From the NCBI GenBank assembly GCA_014804005.1, contig JAAVAP010000018.1:42419-106418 (forward strand): 64,000 bases of DNA. Reading direction: 5' to 3'. Under the pieces are notes generated by a model. That model ran no database searches. It was not told where the DNA came from and worked only from the letters and a program-made list of their open reading frames with translations. Below, in pieces: positions 31,234-41,583 of the stretch (its first letter is position 1; every line of letters starts with the position of its first letter). The position numbers were made by a program, and so were the translations under genes. This DNA comes from Treponema sp. Its GTDB lineage: Bacteria; Spirochaetota; Spirochaetia; Treponematales; Treponemataceae.

Positions 31234-31995
31234 ATGGGACAGAAAGTTAATCCGATTGGTTTGCGCCTTGGAATCAACAAGACTTGGCAATCCCGCTGGT
31301 ATGCCGATCCTCGTGAATACGCGGATTTGGTTTTGGAAGATTTCAAAATCCGAAAGTTGATTTCGGAACTTCCTGAATGCAAGGGCGCGGATATTGCCGA
31401 AGTCGAAATCGTGCGCCATCCGCAGCGAGTGATGATTGTGATTCACACGGCTCGCCCTGGCGTAATCATCGGCGTGAAAGGCGCGACAATTGAAAAAATC
31501 AGTGCCGACATTCAAAAGCAGCTGACAAAAAAAGTTCAGATTAAAATCAAGGAAATCAAACGTGCTGATTTGAACGCTTCCTTGATCGCGCAGAATATCG
31601 GCAGACAGCTTATGGGTCGCGGCTCGTTCCGCAAGGCTTTGAAGCAGTCTACTGCGAACGCCATGCGCGCTGGCGCACAGGGAATCAAAATTCGCTTGGC
31701 CGGACGACTTGGCGGCGCGGAAATGAAGAGGACAGAGGAACACAAGGAAGGACGAGTTCCTCTCCATACATTGCGTTCGGACATTGACTATGGAACATAC
31801 GAGGCGCTCACGACTTATGGCAAAATCGGCATAAAAGTTTGGGTGTTCAACGGAATGAACTATGGTCGTGAACAGAATGAAGATGCGGGTCAGATGGTGA
31901 GAAAGCCAAATCGCGACCGTCCGCAGCGTCCTTCTGATAAGTCTGCGTCTGGCGAAAGCCGGGCAAAAGATACTGTCGCAAAGGCAAGGAGTTAG
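31234..31995 (+). CDS. rpsC: 30S ribosomal protein S3
   Basis: S3 is at the mRNA entry site. The 253 residues include the KH domain ([16 protein letters not shown]) and the C-terminal S3 domain ([21 protein letters not shown]). The C-terminus has a polar tail of about 35 residues rich in Lys, Arg, Ser and Asp, longer than in E. coli. Confidence 0.97.
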   Translation: MGQKVNPIGLRLGINKTWQSRWYADPREYADLVLEDFKIRKLISELPECKGADIAEVEIVRHPQRVMIVIHTARPGVIIGVKGATIEKISADIQKQLTKKVQIKIKEIKRADLNASLIAQNIGRQLMGRGSFRKALKQSTANAMRAGAQGIKIRLAGRLGGAEMKRTEEHKEGRVPLHTLRSDIDYGTYEALTTYGKIGIKVWVFNGMNYGREQNEDAGQMVRKPNRDRPQRPSDKSASGESRAKDTVAKARS

Positions 31996-31998
31996 ACG

Positions 31999-32418
31999 AT
32001 GCCTCTCGCACCAAAAAGAGTAATGCACCGAAAAGTGCAGCGCGGTAGGGCACATGGTTTTGCTACGCGCGATAATCACGTTGACTTTGGCGATATAGCT
32101 CTTGTTGTGATGGAATCGACGTGGCTCAACGCTCGCGTAATCGAAGCGTGCCGCGTTGCCATCAACAGAAAGCTTGAACGCAAAGGTAAAGTTTGGATTC
32201 GAGTTTTTCCCGACAAGCCGATTTCAAAAAAGCCGGCTGAAGTTCGCATGGGAAAGGGAAAAGGCTCGCCGGAATTTTGGGCGGCCAATCTCAAGCCCGG
32301 AATGATTTTGTTTGAAGTTGGCGGAGTTGACATCAAATTGGCGGAGCAGGCGCTTCGCCTTGCTGCCAGCAAATTGCCGGTGGTGACAAAAGTCGCATAC
32401 CGCCCGACGCAGGACTAG
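31999..32418 (+). CDS. rplP: 50S ribosomal protein L16
   Basis: L16 helps position A-site tRNA. The protein has 139 residues and the start MPLAPKRVMHRKVQRGRAHG. The signature RMGKGKGSPEFWAA is intact. AAGGAG precedes ATG 31999, 3 bp after rpsC. Confidence 0.97.
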   Translation: MPLAPKRVMHRKVQRGRAHGFATRDNHVDFGDIALVVMESTWLNARVIEACRVAINRKLERKGKVWIRVFPDKPISKKPAEVRMGKGKGSPEFWAANLKPGMILFEVGGVDIKLAEQALRLAASKLPVVTKVAYRPTQD

Positions 32419-32428
32419 GAGGAATAAG

Positions 32429-32662
32429 ATGGCAGACAAAAAGAAAAAGACAAATTACCAAGAACTGTCTTATTCCGAATTGGTTTCGCGCCGCGATGAA
32501 CTCAAGAAAAAATACATGGAGTTTAGATTCAAAATGGTTCTTTCCCATGTAGACAATCCAATGGAAAAACGCGCGATGCGCAAGGAAATTGCTCGCCTGA
32601 ACACGTTTATCCACCAGCGCGACCTTGCACAAAAATTCGGGGCCGTTGCGGGTAACAAGTAG
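32429..32662 (+). CDS. rpmC: 50S ribosomal protein L29
   Basis: L29 is a helical protein near the tunnel exit. The 77-residue protein has the pattern YQELSYSELVSRRDELKKKY and ARLNTFIHQRDL. It is slightly longer than usual at the N-terminus (Lys-rich). GGAGG precedes its ATG. Confidence 0.95.
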   Translation: MADKKKKTNYQELSYSELVSRRDELKKKYMEFRFKMVLSHVDNPMEKRAMRKEIARLNTFIHQRDLAQKFGAVAGNK

Positions 32663-32672
32663 GAGTTGACAC

Positions 32673-32945
32673 ATGGCAGAAACACAGGAAAAGGCTAAAA
32701 GTGGCAAGCGTTCTTATGTTGGACTTGTAACGAGCGACAAAATGGACAAAACCATCGTCGTTTCAATTTCGACAAAGCGAATGGATCCGCTTTACAAAAA
32801 ATATGTTTCCAGAACCAAAAAGTGCAAGGCTCACGACGAAAGGAATGAAGCGCACATTGGCGATACGGTAAAAATTGTTGAATGTCGTCCGCTTAGCAAA
32901 GACAAGTGTTGGCGTCTGGTACAAATCGTCGAACGGGCGAAGTAA
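32673..32945 (+). CDS. rpsQ: 30S ribosomal protein S17
   Basis: S17 is an early 30S assembly protein of the OB fold. The 90 residues include [20 protein letters not shown] and [21 protein letters not shown] precedes ATG 32673. Confidence 0.97.
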   Translation: MAETQEKAKSGKRSYVGLVTSDKMDKTIVVSISTKRMDPLYKKYVSRTKKCKAHDERNEAHIGDTVKIVECRPLSKDKCWRLVQIVERAK

Positions 32946-32957
32946 GGAGTTTAGGTT

Positions 32958-33326
32958 ATGATTCAAATGCAAACTTGTATGACAGTAGCCGACAACTCGG
33001 GCGCCAAGATTGCCCAGTGCATCAAGGTGCTTGGCGGAACTCGCCGTCGCTATGCTGGCATCGGAGACATCGTTGTGGTGGCCGTAAAAGACGCGATTCC
33101 CACTTCGACAATCAAAAAGGGCGCGATTAAAAAGGCCGTCATCGTTCGTCAGGCAAAAGAATATCGCCGCCCGGATGGAACTTACATCCGATTTGACGAC
33201 AACGCTTGCGTCATCGTTGACGATTCCAAAAATCCCGTCGGCAAGCGCATTTTCGGACCCGTCGCCCGCGAGCTTCGTGAAAAAGATTTCATGAAGATTA
33301 TTTCGCTTGCGCCGGAAGTTCTGTAA
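32958..33326 (+). CDS. rplN: 50S ribosomal protein L14
   Basis: L14 forms intersubunit bridges. The 122-residue protein starts [17 protein letters not shown] and contains the conserved [16 protein letters not shown]. Length and start are standard, with AAGGAG upstream. Confidence 0.98.
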   Translation: MIQMQTCMTVADNSGAKIAQCIKVLGGTRRRYAGIGDIVVVAVKDAIPTSTIKKGAIKKAVIVRQAKEYRRPDGTYIRFDDNACVIVDDSKNPVGKRIFGPVARELREKDFMKIISLAPEVL

Positions 33327-33337
33327 GGAGCATTGTT

Positions 33338-33676
33338 ATGGTTAAGAACGTGAACGTTGGAAAAAAGAAATTCAAGATTCATAAGGGCGATACAGTTCAA
33401 GTGCTTTCCGGAAAGGACAAGGGCAAGCAGGGCGAAATCGTCCGCATGGTTACCAAAAAAGATGCGGTAATTGTGTCGGGTTTGAATCTCGTGAAAAAAG
33501 CCGTGAAGAGGCGAAGTCAGCAAGATCAAGGTGGAATCATCGAAATCGAAGCGCCGCTTCATGTTTCAAAAGTGGGCATCGTTTGCAAAAAATGCAACCG
33601 CCCAGTTAGAATCGGTTATAAGTTTGACGGCGACAAGAAAATTCGCGTCTGCCGCAAATGTGGAGAAGCGTTGTAA
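33338..33676 (+). CDS. rplX: 50S ribosomal protein L24 with zinc ribbon
   Basis: L24 initiates 50S assembly. The 112 residues have the KOW core [19 protein letters not shown]. The C-terminus contains CKKC and CRKC, a likely zinc ribbon present in some bacterial L24 proteins and absent from E. coli. Its TAA overlaps the rplE ATG. Confidence 0.96.
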   Translation: MVKNVNVGKKKFKIHKGDTVQVLSGKDKGKQGEIVRMVTKKDAVIVSGLNLVKKAVKRRSQQDQGGIIEIEAPLHVSKVGIVCKKCNRPVRIGYKFDGDKKIRVCRKCGEAL

Positions 33677-34227
33677 TGGCAAATTATGTACCCCGGCTTA
33701 AGAAAGTCTACAAAGAAACTATCGCGCCCGAACTCTTCAAAGAGATGGGCTACAAAACTCCTATGCAGATTCCTCAAGTGAAAAAAATTGTGGTAAGCAT
33801 GGGCGTGGGCGAAGCTCTCGGAAATAAGAAACTTCTTGATGCCGCAGTTGCTGACCTGACACAAATCACGGGACAGAAAGCGGTCAAGACAAAGGCAAAG
33901 AAAAGCATTGCCAACTTTAAACTCCGAGCGGGCGCAGAAATTGGTGCGATGGTAACGTTGCGCGGAACAATTATGTACGAATTTTTGGATCGCCTTATCA
34001 ACGTCGCGTTGCCGCGCGTCAAGGATTTTCGCGGAATCAAAGCCACAGGTTTTGACGGACACGGAAATTTTTCATTGGGAATTACGGAGCAAATCATTTT
34101 TCCTGAAATCGACTTCGACAAAATTACGAAAATTTCGGGAATGAATGTTACTATCGTAACGAGCGCGAGAACAGACAGCGAGGCTCGCGCCTTGCTCACG
34201 AAGTTCAATATGCCGTTCAGAAAGTAA
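33676..34227 (+). CDS. rplE: 50S ribosomal protein L5
   Basis: L5 binds 5S rRNA. I take ATG 33676, overlapping the rplX stop (TAATG), giving 183 residues that start [18 protein letters not shown] is inside rplX. The signature [16 protein letters not shown] is present. A longer in-frame start at 33658 would overlap rplX more and lacks family support. Confidence 0.96.
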   Translation: MANYVPRLKKVYKETIAPELFKEMGYKTPMQIPQVKKIVVSMGVGEALGNKKLLDAAVADLTQITGQKAVKTKAKKSIANFKLRAGAEIGAMVTLRGTIMYEFLDRLINVALPRVKDFRGIKATGFDGHGNFSLGITEQIIFPEIDFDKITKISGMNVTIVTSARTDSEARALLTKFNMPFRK

Positions 34228-34237
34228 GCGAGGAGTT

Positions 34238-34423
34238 ATGGCTAAGAAATCGATGATAATCAAGGCGCAGCGCACACCGAAATACCGCACAAGGCAGTAT
34301 AATAGGTGTCAGATTTGCGGTCGTCCGCGAGGCTATCTGCGCAAGTTCAAGATGTGCCGCATTTGCTTCCGCAAGTATGCGAGTGAAGGTTTGTTACCTG
34401 GTGTAACAAAGTCAAGTTGGTAG
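34238..34423 (+). CDS. rpsZ: 30S ribosomal protein S14, zinc type Z
   Basis: The 61-residue protein is the short, zinc-binding S14 with CxxC pairs at C24-C27 and C40-C43 and the end LPGVTKSSW. This is the C+ form; no C-minus paralogue is seen here. AGGAG precedes the ATG. Confidence 0.96.
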   Translation: MAKKSMIIKAQRTPKYRTRQYNRCQICGRPRGYLRKFKMCRICFRKYASEGLLPGVTKSSW

Positions 34424-34438
34424 GGTAGGAGAATAGAA

Positions 34439-34837
34439 ATGAGTGTTTCAGATCCCGTAGCAGATATGCTTACAAAAATTCGCAATGCGACGAATGCCCG
34501 CCACGGAAAAGTGGATATTCCCGCGTCAAAATTGAAATTGGAAATTGTAAAAATCCTGAAAACTGAAGGCTACATCAAAAACTTCAGAAAGGTTCAGGAA
34601 GAAGGAAAGAATATCATCCGCATTTTCCTCAAATATGACGATATGAATAATCCTGTGATTCACGGCTTGGAAAAAATATCCACGCCAGGTCGCCGAATTT
34701 ATTCAGGTTATAAGGATCTGCCCCGCGTCCACAATGGATACGGTTCAGTGATTGTTTCGACGTCTTCCGGAGTGACCACTGGTAAAAAAGCCACGGAAAA
34801 AATGGTTGGCGGCGAATTGGTCTGCAAAGTTTGGTAA
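34439..34837 (+). CDS. rpsH: 30S ribosomal protein S8
   Basis: S8 organises the 16S central domain. The 132-residue protein begins [18 protein letters not shown] and ends with the conserved [15 protein letters not shown]. In E. coli S8 represses the spc operon. TAGGAGA lies 6 nt before ATG 34439. Confidence 0.97.
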   Translation: MSVSDPVADMLTKIRNATNARHGKVDIPASKLKLEIVKILKTEGYIKNFRKVQEEGKNIIRIFLKYDDMNNPVIHGLEKISTPGRRIYSGYKDLPRVHNGYGSVIVSTSSGVTTGKKATEKMVGGELVCKVW

Positions 34838-34849
34838 CGGGAGGTAAAA

Positions 34850-35389
34850 ATGTCTAAAGTTGGAAAGCTTCCCGTGGCCGTTCCTGCGGGCGTAAACGTA
34901 ACAATCAACGGAAACGAAATCAGCGTAAAAGGTCCGAAAGGCGAATTGAGCCAAACTTTCAGCCCGAACATCGAAGTGGCTTTTGAAAACGGCGAAATCG
35001 TCGTCAAGACGAAAAACACAAGCCGCCAGGCCAACGCCGACCACGGTTTGTATCGCGCCCTCATCAATAATATGGTGACTGGCGTTTCCGCAGGATTTTC
35101 AAAATCGCTCATCATAACGGGCGTTGGTTATCGCGCGGAAGTCAAGGGCGAGGAACTCGTGATGAATCTTGGATATTCCACAGATTTTATCGCGATGATT
35201 CCCAAAGGGCTTTCGGTTGCAACCGACCCGAACGGACGTGTTACAGTGAGCGGAATCGACAAGCAGCAAGTTGGCGAATTCTGTGCGCAAATTCGGAAGT
35301 TGAGAAAACCCGAGCCGTATAAAGGCAAGGGCATTCGCTACGAAACAGAAATCATCAGACGCAAAGTCGGAAAGACTGGCGTTAAATAA
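34850..35389 (+). CDS. rplF: 50S ribosomal protein L6
   Basis: L6 lies near the sarcin-ricin loop. The 179 residues start MSKVGKLPVAVPAGV and end with the signature PEPYKGKGIRYETEIIRRK. GGGAGG precedes the ATG. It lies 12 bp after rpsH. Confidence 0.97.
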   Translation: MSKVGKLPVAVPAGVNVTINGNEISVKGPKGELSQTFSPNIEVAFENGEIVVKTKNTSRQANADHGLYRALINNMVTGVSAGFSKSLIITGVGYRAEVKGEELVMNLGYSTDFIAMIPKGLSVATDPNGRVTVSGIDKQQVGEFCAQIRKLRKPEPYKGKGIRYETEIIRRKVGKTGVK

Positions 35390-35401
35390 GGTGGGGCGAT
35401 T

Positions 35402-35764
35402 ATGTTTAAGAAACTTAACGACAAACAAAGAAAACGCCTTCACAGAAAGGTTCACATTCGCAAGACTGTCTATGGCACGGCAGAACGCCCTCGCATGACG
35501 GTTTACCGCAGCAATAAGAATCTTTATGTTCAGGTGGTTAATGACGACGAAGGAAAAACTCTTGCCGCCATTTCAACTATGGAAAAGGATTTTGCCTCCC
35601 TCAAGCCTACGGTGGCTGATGCGGCAAAACTTGGTGAAGCGATGGGCGCGCGCCTTAAAGAAAAGAATATTACTACGATAGTATTCGACCGCAACGGTTA
35701 TCTTTATCATGGTGTTGTCAAGGCCCTTGCCGATGGCGCTCGCAAAGCGGGCATTCAGTTCTAG
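35402..35764 (+). CDS. rplR: 50S ribosomal protein L18
   Basis: L18 binds 5S rRNA with L5. The 120-residue protein has the basic start [20 protein letters not shown] and the conserved [20 protein letters not shown]. The site AAGGTGGGG lies before ATG 35402. Confidence 0.97.
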   Translation: MFKKLNDKQRKRLHRKVHIRKTVYGTAERPRMTVYRSNKNLYVQVVNDDEGKTLAAISTMEKDFASLKPTVADAAKLGEAMGARLKEKNITTIVFDRNGYLYHGVVKALADGARKAGIQF

Positions 35765-35772
35765 GAGAAGCT

Positions 35773-36294
35773 ATGGAACGCCAGAAAAATTTTGACAAAG
35801 ACAGAGAGCCAAGAGAAAAGGAGTTTGTCGAAAAACTCGTTACTCTGAACAGAACATCGAAAACCGTAAAGGGCGGTCGCCGAATGTCTTTTGCCGCGCT
35901 CAGCGTAGTCGGCGACAAAAAAGGTCGCGTCGGCTATGGTTTTGGCAAGGCGAACGATGTTACGGAAGCCATTAAAAAAAGCATCGACAAGGCGAAGAAA
36001 AGCCTCGTGAAAATGCCGATTAAAAATGGCACGATTCCGCACGACATCATCGGAAAATTCAAGAGTTCCGAAGTTTTGCTCAAGCCGGCTCGCGCTGGTA
36101 CTGGAATCATCGCGGGCGGACCTGTTCGCGCGATTATGGATGCGGCAGGCACTACGGATATAATTTCAAAGTCGCTCGGCTCAAGTGCCTCGGTGAATGT
36201 CGTTCGCGCCACGTTCGACGCAATCGAGCATTTGCTTGATGCCAGCGTTGTCGCCAAAAGCAGAGGCAAGTCTCTGAACGAGATGTGGGGGTAA
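35773..36294 (+). CDS. rpsE: 30S ribosomal protein S5
   Basis: S5 affects decoding fidelity. The 173 residues show [20 protein letters not shown] and [14 protein letters not shown], followed by the C-terminal domain with AGPVRAIM-like [12 protein letters not shown]. It lies 8 bp after rplR; TAGGAGA is upstream. Confidence 0.97.
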   Translation: MERQKNFDKDREPREKEFVEKLVTLNRTSKTVKGGRRMSFAALSVVGDKKGRVGYGFGKANDVTEAIKKSIDKAKKSLVKMPIKNGTIPHDIIGKFKSSEVLLKPARAGTGIIAGGPVRAIMDAAGTTDIISKSLGSSASVNVVRATFDAIEHLLDASVVAKSRGKSLNEMWG

Positions 36295-36297
36295 TCT

Positions 36298-36480
36298 ATG
36301 GCAAAACTCAAGATTACACTTGTAAGAAGCACAATCGGACAAAAGCCCGCCAAGCGCGCCACTGTGCGAAGTTTGGGCTTGCGAAGAATCAGTTCTTCTG
36401 TCGTGCAGGAGGACAATCCTTCTGTTCGCGGAATGGTTGCGTCTGTGGCGCATCTTGTAAAAGTTGAGGAGATTCAATAA
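36298..36480 (+). CDS. rpmD: 50S ribosomal protein L30
   Basis: The 60-residue protein has the L30 pattern KITLVRSTIGQKPAKRATVRSLGLRR. It is the minimal bacterial form. It starts 3 bp after rpsE and its TAA overlaps the rplO ATG by one base. Confidence 0.96.
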   Translation: MAKLKITLVRSTIGQKPAKRATVRSLGLRRISSSVVQEDNPSVRGMVASVAHLVKVEEIQ

Positions 36481-36968
36481 TGGCAGAAGAATACAATCCA
36501 ATTTTGCACGCGCCCCGCGGAGCAAACAAAAAGCCAAAGCGCGTCGGACGCGGTTCGTCTTCAGGACTGGGAACGACTGCTGGACGCGGAAACAAAGGTC
36601 AACAGTCGCGCTCAGGAAAGAGATTGCCGTATGTAGGATTTGAAGGCGGACAGATGCCACTTTTCCGCCGCATCGCGCAAAGGGGTTTTTCGAACTATCC
36701 GTTTAAGGAAGAATTCGCCATCGTGAATCTTTCCGACATCGAAAAGAAATTCGCGGACGGCGAAACTGTTGACAAAAAGAGCCTCAAGGAAAAGGGCTTG
36801 GCGAAATCAAAGTCGCTTCCCATCAAAATTCTCGGCAATGGCGAAATCACCAAAAAAGTGACCGTCGTTGCGGATAAAATTTCCGAATCGGCAAAGGCGA
36901 AAATCGAAAAGTCCGGCGGCTCTGTAACTTTGGTCGAAAAAACCAAAAAAGCGCAGAAAAAAGACTAA
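36480..36968 (+). CDS. rplO: 50S ribosomal protein L15
   Basis: L15 is a late 50S assembly protein. The 162 residues include the glycine-rich N-terminal region KRVGRGSSSGLGTTAGRGNK and GQMPLFRRIAQRGF. A Lys-rich tail of about 15 residues ends the protein. It overlaps rpmD (TAATG) and precedes secY by 10 bp. Confidence 0.97.
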   Translation: MAEEYNPILHAPRGANKKPKRVGRGSSSGLGTTAGRGNKGQQSRSGKRLPYVGFEGGQMPLFRRIAQRGFSNYPFKEEFAIVNLSDIEKKFADGETVDKKSLKEKGLAKSKSLPIKILGNGEITKKVTVVADKISESAKAKIEKSGGSVTLVEKTKKAQKKD

Positions 36969-36978
36969 GGCGGATTAA

Positions 36979-38304
36979 ATGAGTACAATCGGCAACATTT
37001 TCAAAGTTGGAGAACTCCGCAGCCGCATTTTGTTCACTCTTGCCGTATTGGCGGTTTACAGGCTTGGATGCGTTCTCACGATTCCAGGCGTGGATGCCGT
37101 CGCGTTGTTCGAGTATTTCAACACGCTTTCGCAGCAGAACAACAACGCATTCGCAAGCTATATGGACTTTTTCGTCGGCGGCGCGTTCTCGAATTTTTCC
37201 GTGTTCATGCTCGGAGTGATGCCTTATATTTCCACGCAAATCATCATGCAGCTCGTCCTCATCATTTTTCCTTCATTGAAAAGGATGGTGATGGAAGAGG
37301 GCGGTCAGCAGAAAATGCAGATGTGGACAAGGGTGGGCACGATTTTCGTGTGCATCATTCAGTCGTTTGCCGTAACGGTCTATGCCAAAAATATCGGCGT
37401 AATTTCGCTTAACAATGAAGTAGCGTTCAAGGCGTTGGCGATGCTGACGGTTACGACTGGTTCGATGATAACGGTTTGGCTTGGCGACCAAATCACCGCG
37501 CGAGGAATCGGAAACGGAATCTCGATTATGATTTTTGCGGGAATTGTGGCGCGAATGCCAAGCGCGGTTGTCGAACTTGCTGAAAGTGTTCGTGCCGGTG
37601 AATTGAACATCGTGTTCGTCATTGTGGCGTTGATTCTTTTTGTGGGAATTATCGCCTTGGTTGTTTATGAGGAATCCGGCGAACGAAAAATTCCTGTCCA
37701 TTATGCAAAACGCGTTGTGGGCAGAAAAATGTACGGCGGACAAAACACTTACATTCCCTTTAAAGTGAATCCGTCGAACGTGATTCCTTTGATTTTTGCT
37801 TCATCGTTTTTGACACTTCCCATGCAGCTTATTTCTTCTGTGGCGAGCAACTCTGGCGCTGCGCGATGGGTTCAAAAATTGGCTGTTGTTTTGAATCCTA
37901 TGGGAATTTGGTACAATATTATGTTGGTTGTCCTTATAATTTTCTTTGCATACTTCTACACTCAGGTAACACTGAACCCTACGGAAATCGCAAAGCAAAT
38001 TCGCGAAAACGGCGGCTCCATTCCCGGCGTAAGGACGGACAAAACCGAGGAATATCTGCAAAAGATATTGAATCGGCTTGTATTGCCAGGCTCGTTGTTC
38101 TTGGCGGTAATCGCTGTATTGCCGACACTCATCCAAAAAATCTTCGGTTTTCCGCAATCGGTGGCAATGCTGATGGGCGGAACTTCGCTGATAATTATGG
38201 TTGGCGTGGATCTTGACACGATGAGCCAAATCGAAGCCCTTTTGAGAATGCATCATCAAGATGGGCTTATGAAAAGAGGGCGCATTCGTTCCAGAAATCT
38301 TTAG
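36979..38304 (+). CDS. secY: Preprotein translocase subunit SecY
   Basis: SecY is the protein-conducting channel of the inner membrane. The 441 residues contain ten hydrophobic segments, GVMPYISTQIIMQL (second helix region) and the plug/lateral-gate and cytoplasmic loop features NPTEIAKQIRENGGSIPGVR. As in treponemes, no adk, map or infA follows; rpmJ comes next after a new promoter. Confidence 0.98.
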   Translation: MSTIGNIFKVGELRSRILFTLAVLAVYRLGCVLTIPGVDAVALFEYFNTLSQQNNNAFASYMDFFVGGAFSNFSVFMLGVMPYISTQIIMQLVLIIFPSLKRMVMEEGGQQKMQMWTRVGTIFVCIIQSFAVTVYAKNIGVISLNNEVAFKALAMLTVTTGSMITVWLGDQITARGIGNGISIMIFAGIVARMPSAVVELAESVRAGELNIVFVIVALILFVGIIALVVYEESGERKIPVHYAKRVVGRKMYGGQNTYIPFKVNPSNVIPLIFASSFLTLPMQLISSVASNSGAARWVQKLAVVLNPMGIWYNIMLVVLIIFFAYFYTQVTLNPTEIAKQIRENGGSIPGVRTDKTEEYLQKILNRLVLPGSLFLAVIAVLPTLIQKIFGFPQSVAMLMGGTSLIIMVGVDLDTMSQIEALLRMHHQDGLMKRGRIRSRNL

Positions 38305-38322
38305 AAATTTGGTGCGAAGGTC

Positions 38323-38352
38323 TAGACTTAAATTGGACAAATGTGGTATACT
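38323..38352 (+). promoter_or_regulatory. Promoter of rpmJ-rpsM-rpsK-rpsD-rpoA-rplQ
   Basis: TATACT (38347-38352) is preceded by TGG, an extended -10 element, and by a weak TAGACT at 38323-38328 (18-bp spacer). It lies in the 155-bp gap after secY. Confidence 0.5.
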
Positions 38353-38459
38353 TTTGCTTCCGATTATTTTCAGGCGGATTTTTGATGTCTGATTGAAAAA
38401 TCGTTCAAATGTAAAAGTCAAGGTTTTGGCTTTTGATACCACATCACAGGGGGACTTTT

Positions 38460-38573
38460 ATGAAAGTACGAACCAGCGTAAAGCCTATCTGCGACAAGTG
38501 CAAGGTCATCAAACGCAACGGCATTGTCCGCATTATTTGCGTGAATCCAAAGCACAAGCAGAAACAGGGTTGA
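38460..38573 (+). CDS. rpmJ: 50S ribosomal protein L36
   Basis: The 37-residue protein [20 protein letters not shown] is the zinc-binding form: C11, C14, C27 and H32 make the usual ligand set. GGGGG lies 6 nt before ATG 38460. It heads the alpha operon and stops 13 bp before rpsM. Confidence 0.96.
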   Translation: MKVRTSVKPICDKCKVIKRNGIVRIICVNPKHKQKQG

Positions 38574-38586
38574 CAAGGAGTAATAG

Positions 38587-38955
38587 ATGGCTCGAATTGC
38601 GGGAGTTGACATCCCTAACAAACATGTTAATATCGCTTTGACGTATATTTTCGGAATAGGACGTTCTTCGGCGATGAAAATTTGCAAGGAAGCGAACGTT
38701 AATCCGGACACTCCGATTAACGATTTGCCTTCGGAAGAGCTTAATCGCCTTCGCGAAATCATCGACAAAGAATACAAGGTGGAAGGTCGTCTCCGTTCGG
38801 AAATCGGCTTGAACATCAAGCGTCTTATAGACATCGGCAGCTACCGAGGCCTGCGCCACCGCAAGGGACTTCCAGTTCGTGGTCAGCGTACTCGCACGAA
38901 TTCCAGAACTCGCAAGGGCAAGAAAAAGACCGTTGCGAACAAGAAGAAAGCATAA
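38587..38955 (+). CDS. rpsM: 30S ribosomal protein S13
   Basis: S13 forms intersubunit bridges. The 122 residues start [20 protein letters not shown] and contain [19 protein letters not shown]. The start is preceded by AAGGAG. It is followed by rpsK after 16 bp. Confidence 0.98.
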   Translation: MARIAGVDIPNKHVNIALTYIFGIGRSSAMKICKEANVNPDTPINDLPSEELNRLREIIDKEYKVEGRLRSEIGLNIKRLIDIGSYRGLRHRKGLPVRGQRTRTNSRTRKGKKKTVANKKKA

Positions 38956-38971
38956 GGCGGAGGTAATCTAA

Positions 38972-39358
38972 GTGGCTACGGTTAAGAAAACAAAGAAAAA
39001 GGAAAAGAAGAGCGTATACGAAGGAAACGTGTACATTCAGGCTTCTTTCAACAACACTATTGTTACTGTTACGGATTTGAACGGCAATGCGCTTTCTTGG
39101 GCTTCAAGTGGCGGTTTGGGCTTTAAAGGCGCGAAAAAATCGACACCTTTCGCGGCACAGACTGTCGCGGAAAGCGCGGTTCAAAAAGCCGTTTCCTATG
39201 GATTGCGCGAAGTTCACGTTTTTGTGAAAGGTCCTGGAATGGGACGCGAAAACGCCGTTCGCGCGATCGGCAATGCAGGGCTTAAAGTCAAGTCGATTTC
39301 CGACGTAACTCCGATTCCGCACAACGGATGTCGCCCGCGCAAAACGCGCCGCATGTAA
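38972..39358 (+). CDS. rpsK: 30S ribosomal protein S11
   Basis: S11 lines the platform near the mRNA. The 128-residue protein uses a GTG start (38972) after GGAGG and contains [20 protein letters not shown] and the end [11 protein letters not shown]. The N-terminal Lys-rich stretch is slightly extended. Confidence 0.97.
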   Translation: MATVKKTKKKEKKSVYEGNVYIQASFNNTIVTVTDLNGNALSWASSGGLGFKGAKKSTPFAAQTVAESAVQKAVSYGLREVHVFVKGPGMGRENAVRAIGNAGLKVKSISDVTPIPHNGCRPRKTRRM

Positions 39359-39372
39359 CAAGGAGATATTAG

Positions 39373-39966
39373 ATGGCAAAAACACAAGAACCTTTGTTAA
39401 AAAGATGTCGCGCCTTGGGCATAAACCCGCTTGTAATGGGATATGGCAAGGTGAGCAAGCGAACTCAAAAAGAAACTCGCAGAAAACGTTCCGAATATGC
39501 CTTGCAGTTGACGGAAAAGCAAAAACTCCGCTTTATTTATGGAGTGCTTGAACGCCAATTTAAGCTTTATTACGAAAAGGCGGCACGAAAATCCGGCGTT
39601 ACTGGCGAAGTTCTTTTGCAGATGTTGGAATTGAGGCTGGACAATGTTGTTTTCAGGCTGGGTTTTGCGAAAACTCGCGACGAGGCCAAGCAACTTGTCA
39701 GCCATGGACACATTACCGTAAACGGCAAAAAAGTAGGCATTTCATCTTATCAGGTGAAAGTTGGCGACGTAATTTCGTTCAAGGAAAAAAGCAAGACTTC
39801 TTCCACCATAAAAAAATTGGTGGCCAGAATCGAGGAACGCAGAGTTCCGGCTTGGCTTGAATGCGACAAAGACAATTTGTCGGGCAAGGTTATCACGTTG
39901 CCTGCCAGAAGCGACATCGATTTCGATGTTAAAGAGCAGCTCGTGGTTGAATTCTATTCTAAATAA
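39373..39966 (+). CDS. rpsD: 30S ribosomal protein S4
   Basis: S4 is a primary 16S binder. The 197 residues have the S4 RNA-binding domain [19 protein letters not shown]...[11 protein letters not shown]. The N-terminus lacks the cysteine zinc knuckle of C+ forms. AGGAG precedes ATG 39373. Confidence 0.97.
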   Translation: MAKTQEPLLKRCRALGINPLVMGYGKVSKRTQKETRRKRSEYALQLTEKQKLRFIYGVLERQFKLYYEKAARKSGVTGEVLLQMLELRLDNVVFRLGFAKTRDEAKQLVSHGHITVNGKKVGISSYQVKVGDVISFKEKSKTSSTIKKLVARIEERRVPAWLECDKDNLSGKVITLPARSDIDFDVKEQLVVEFYSK

Positions 39967-39980
39967 TTAAAGGAGTTCAA

Positions 39981-41042
39981 ATGGCTCGTAAAAATCTGCT
40001 CAAGGGCTTTCAAAGACCTAAAGAGAGACTGGCAGTTGAGCATCTCGAAACGGAGAGCGGCGAGTATGGAAAATTTTCTGCGGCTCCTTTTGAGACGGGA
40101 TTCGGCACAACGGTTGGAAATACTCTGCGTCGCGTCCTGCTTTCCTCGATTCAGGGCTATGCCGTAACTTCTGTGCGCATCACTTCCTATGATGCCGACG
40201 ATGTTCCGCATGTGATTTCCAGCGAATTCGAGGCGATTCCAAATGTGTCCGAAGATACTTTGGAAATTTTGAACACGCTCAAAATGCTTCGGCTCAAACT
40301 TAGCGATGATGTCGAGCAGGATACGCTTTTTTACGAATTTCGCGGGCCGGGCAAAGTTACCAGCAACGACCTTGAAAAAGTAGGTCAGCTTGAAGTCATG
40401 TCGCGCGACGTGCTTTTGTTCACGATGATGGAAGGCGCGAAGTTGGACATGGAAATCCAAGTTGATTTGGGTCGCGGTTATGTTCCTGCGGAAACAAATG
40501 ACAAATATATTGAAGTTGTGGGCACGATTCCGATGGACGCGATTTTCAACCCGGTAAAAAAGGTGAAATATTACATTGAGCCTTGCCGTGTTGGTCAGCG
40601 AAACGACTATGACAAGCTTTTCTTGGAAATTTGGACGGACGGTTCGATTGCGCCTGTTGACGCTTTGGCGGAAGCGGGAAAAATCGCCAAAGAGCATTTT
40701 GCAATGTTCATCAATTTTGATGACAACGCTTCTTTGGACGATGACGACATGAACGAGGAAGACGAAAACATTCGCCGTTTCTTGAACAGGTCGGTGGAAG
40801 AATTGGATTTGTCGGTGCGCTCTTCGAATTGCTTGAAAAACGCGAACATTCGTACAATTGGCGAATTGACGAAAAAAACGGAAGACGACATTGCCAAAAC
40901 TAGAAATTTCGGCAAAAAAAGTCTCACCGAAATCAAAGAAAAGCTTCTTGAACTGGGGCTTACTTTGGGTATGACGGACTACAGTTATCTAAAAGATACT
41001 GTTAATTTAGCAAACAAAAAGGAAGAATACGATGAATCATAA
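39981..41042 (+). CDS. rpoA: RNA polymerase alpha subunit
   Basis: The 353-residue subunit has the N-terminal assembly domain ([20 protein letters not shown]) and the C-terminal DNA-binding domain ([22 protein letters not shown]). Both are intact, so UP-element contact is expected. The last 11 bases overlap rplQ, whose ATG lies inside the rpoA end, indicating coupling. AGGAG precedes the start. Confidence 0.98.
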   Translation: MARKNLLKGFQRPKERLAVEHLETESGEYGKFSAAPFETGFGTTVGNTLRRVLLSSIQGYAVTSVRITSYDADDVPHVISSEFEAIPNVSEDTLEILNTLKMLRLKLSDDVEQDTLFYEFRGPGKVTSNDLEKVGQLEVMSRDVLLFTMMEGAKLDMEIQVDLGRGYVPAETNDKYIEVVGTIPMDAIFNPVKKVKYYIEPCRVGQRNDYDKLFLEIWTDGSIAPVDALAEAGKIAKEHFAMFINFDDNASLDDDDMNEEDENIRRFLNRSVEELDLSVRSSNCLKNANIRTIGELTKKTEDDIAKTRNFGKKSLTEIKEKLLELGLTLGMTDYSYLKDTVNLANKKEEYDES

Positions 41043-41442
41043 GTCAGGTTTTAACGCGCTTTCACGCACGCACTCTCACCGTCGCGCAATGTTGCGCAAT
41101 ATGGTAACTTCTCTTTTTAGATTTGAGCGTATCACTACGACCAAGGCCAAGGCCAAGGCCGCACGAAGCAAGGCCGAAAAGCTCATCACTCGTGCTAAAG
41201 TGGACAGCGTTCACAATCGCCGCCAAGTTGCGCGATATATTTACGATGAAAGGGTTTTGAACAAGCTTTTCACCGACATCGCTCCTCGTATGAAAGATCG
41301 TCCGGGCGGATACACTCGCATCCTCAAATTGGGATTCCGCCAAGGCGATGCGGCAGATGTCGCGATCTTGGAGCTGGTGGATTACAAGCTTGAGACCGAA
41401 GAAGAAAAGGCCGCCAAAAAAGAGAAAAAGGCCAAGGCCTAA
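41032..41442 (+). CDS. rplQ: 50S ribosomal protein L17
   Basis: L17 is near the tunnel exit. The 136 residues begin [20 protein letters not shown] and carry [20 protein letters not shown], with a Lys/Glu/Ala-rich tail. The start lies within rpoA (11-bp overlap). An 11-bp inverted repeat follows 8 bp after the stop. Confidence 0.97.
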   Translation: MNHKSGFNALSRTHSHRRAMLRNMVTSLFRFERITTTKAKAKAARSKAEKLITRAKVDSVHNRRQVARYIYDERVLNKLFTDIAPRMKDRPGGYTRILKLGFRQGDAADVAILELVDYKLETEEEKAAKKEKKAKA

Positions 41443-41450
41443 TGCAGGAT

Positions 41451-41488
41451 GTTAAAAATTGCCGCAGAATCTTGCGTCAATTTTTAAC
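41451..41488 (+). terminator. Long hairpin after rplQ
   Basis: GTTAAAAATTG (41451-41461) pairs perfectly with CAATTTTTAAC (41478-41488), and CGCA / TGCG extends the stem inside. The U-rich right arm could serve as a terminator, although no separate U run follows. Confidence 0.5.
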
Positions 41489-41583
41489 TGATTTACTGTC
41501 GTTTTCCATTTCATTACGAAACGACTTTTTGACGGTTTGAAATTTGCGATTTTGGGCCGTTGAAAATAAATAGAGAGGAATCT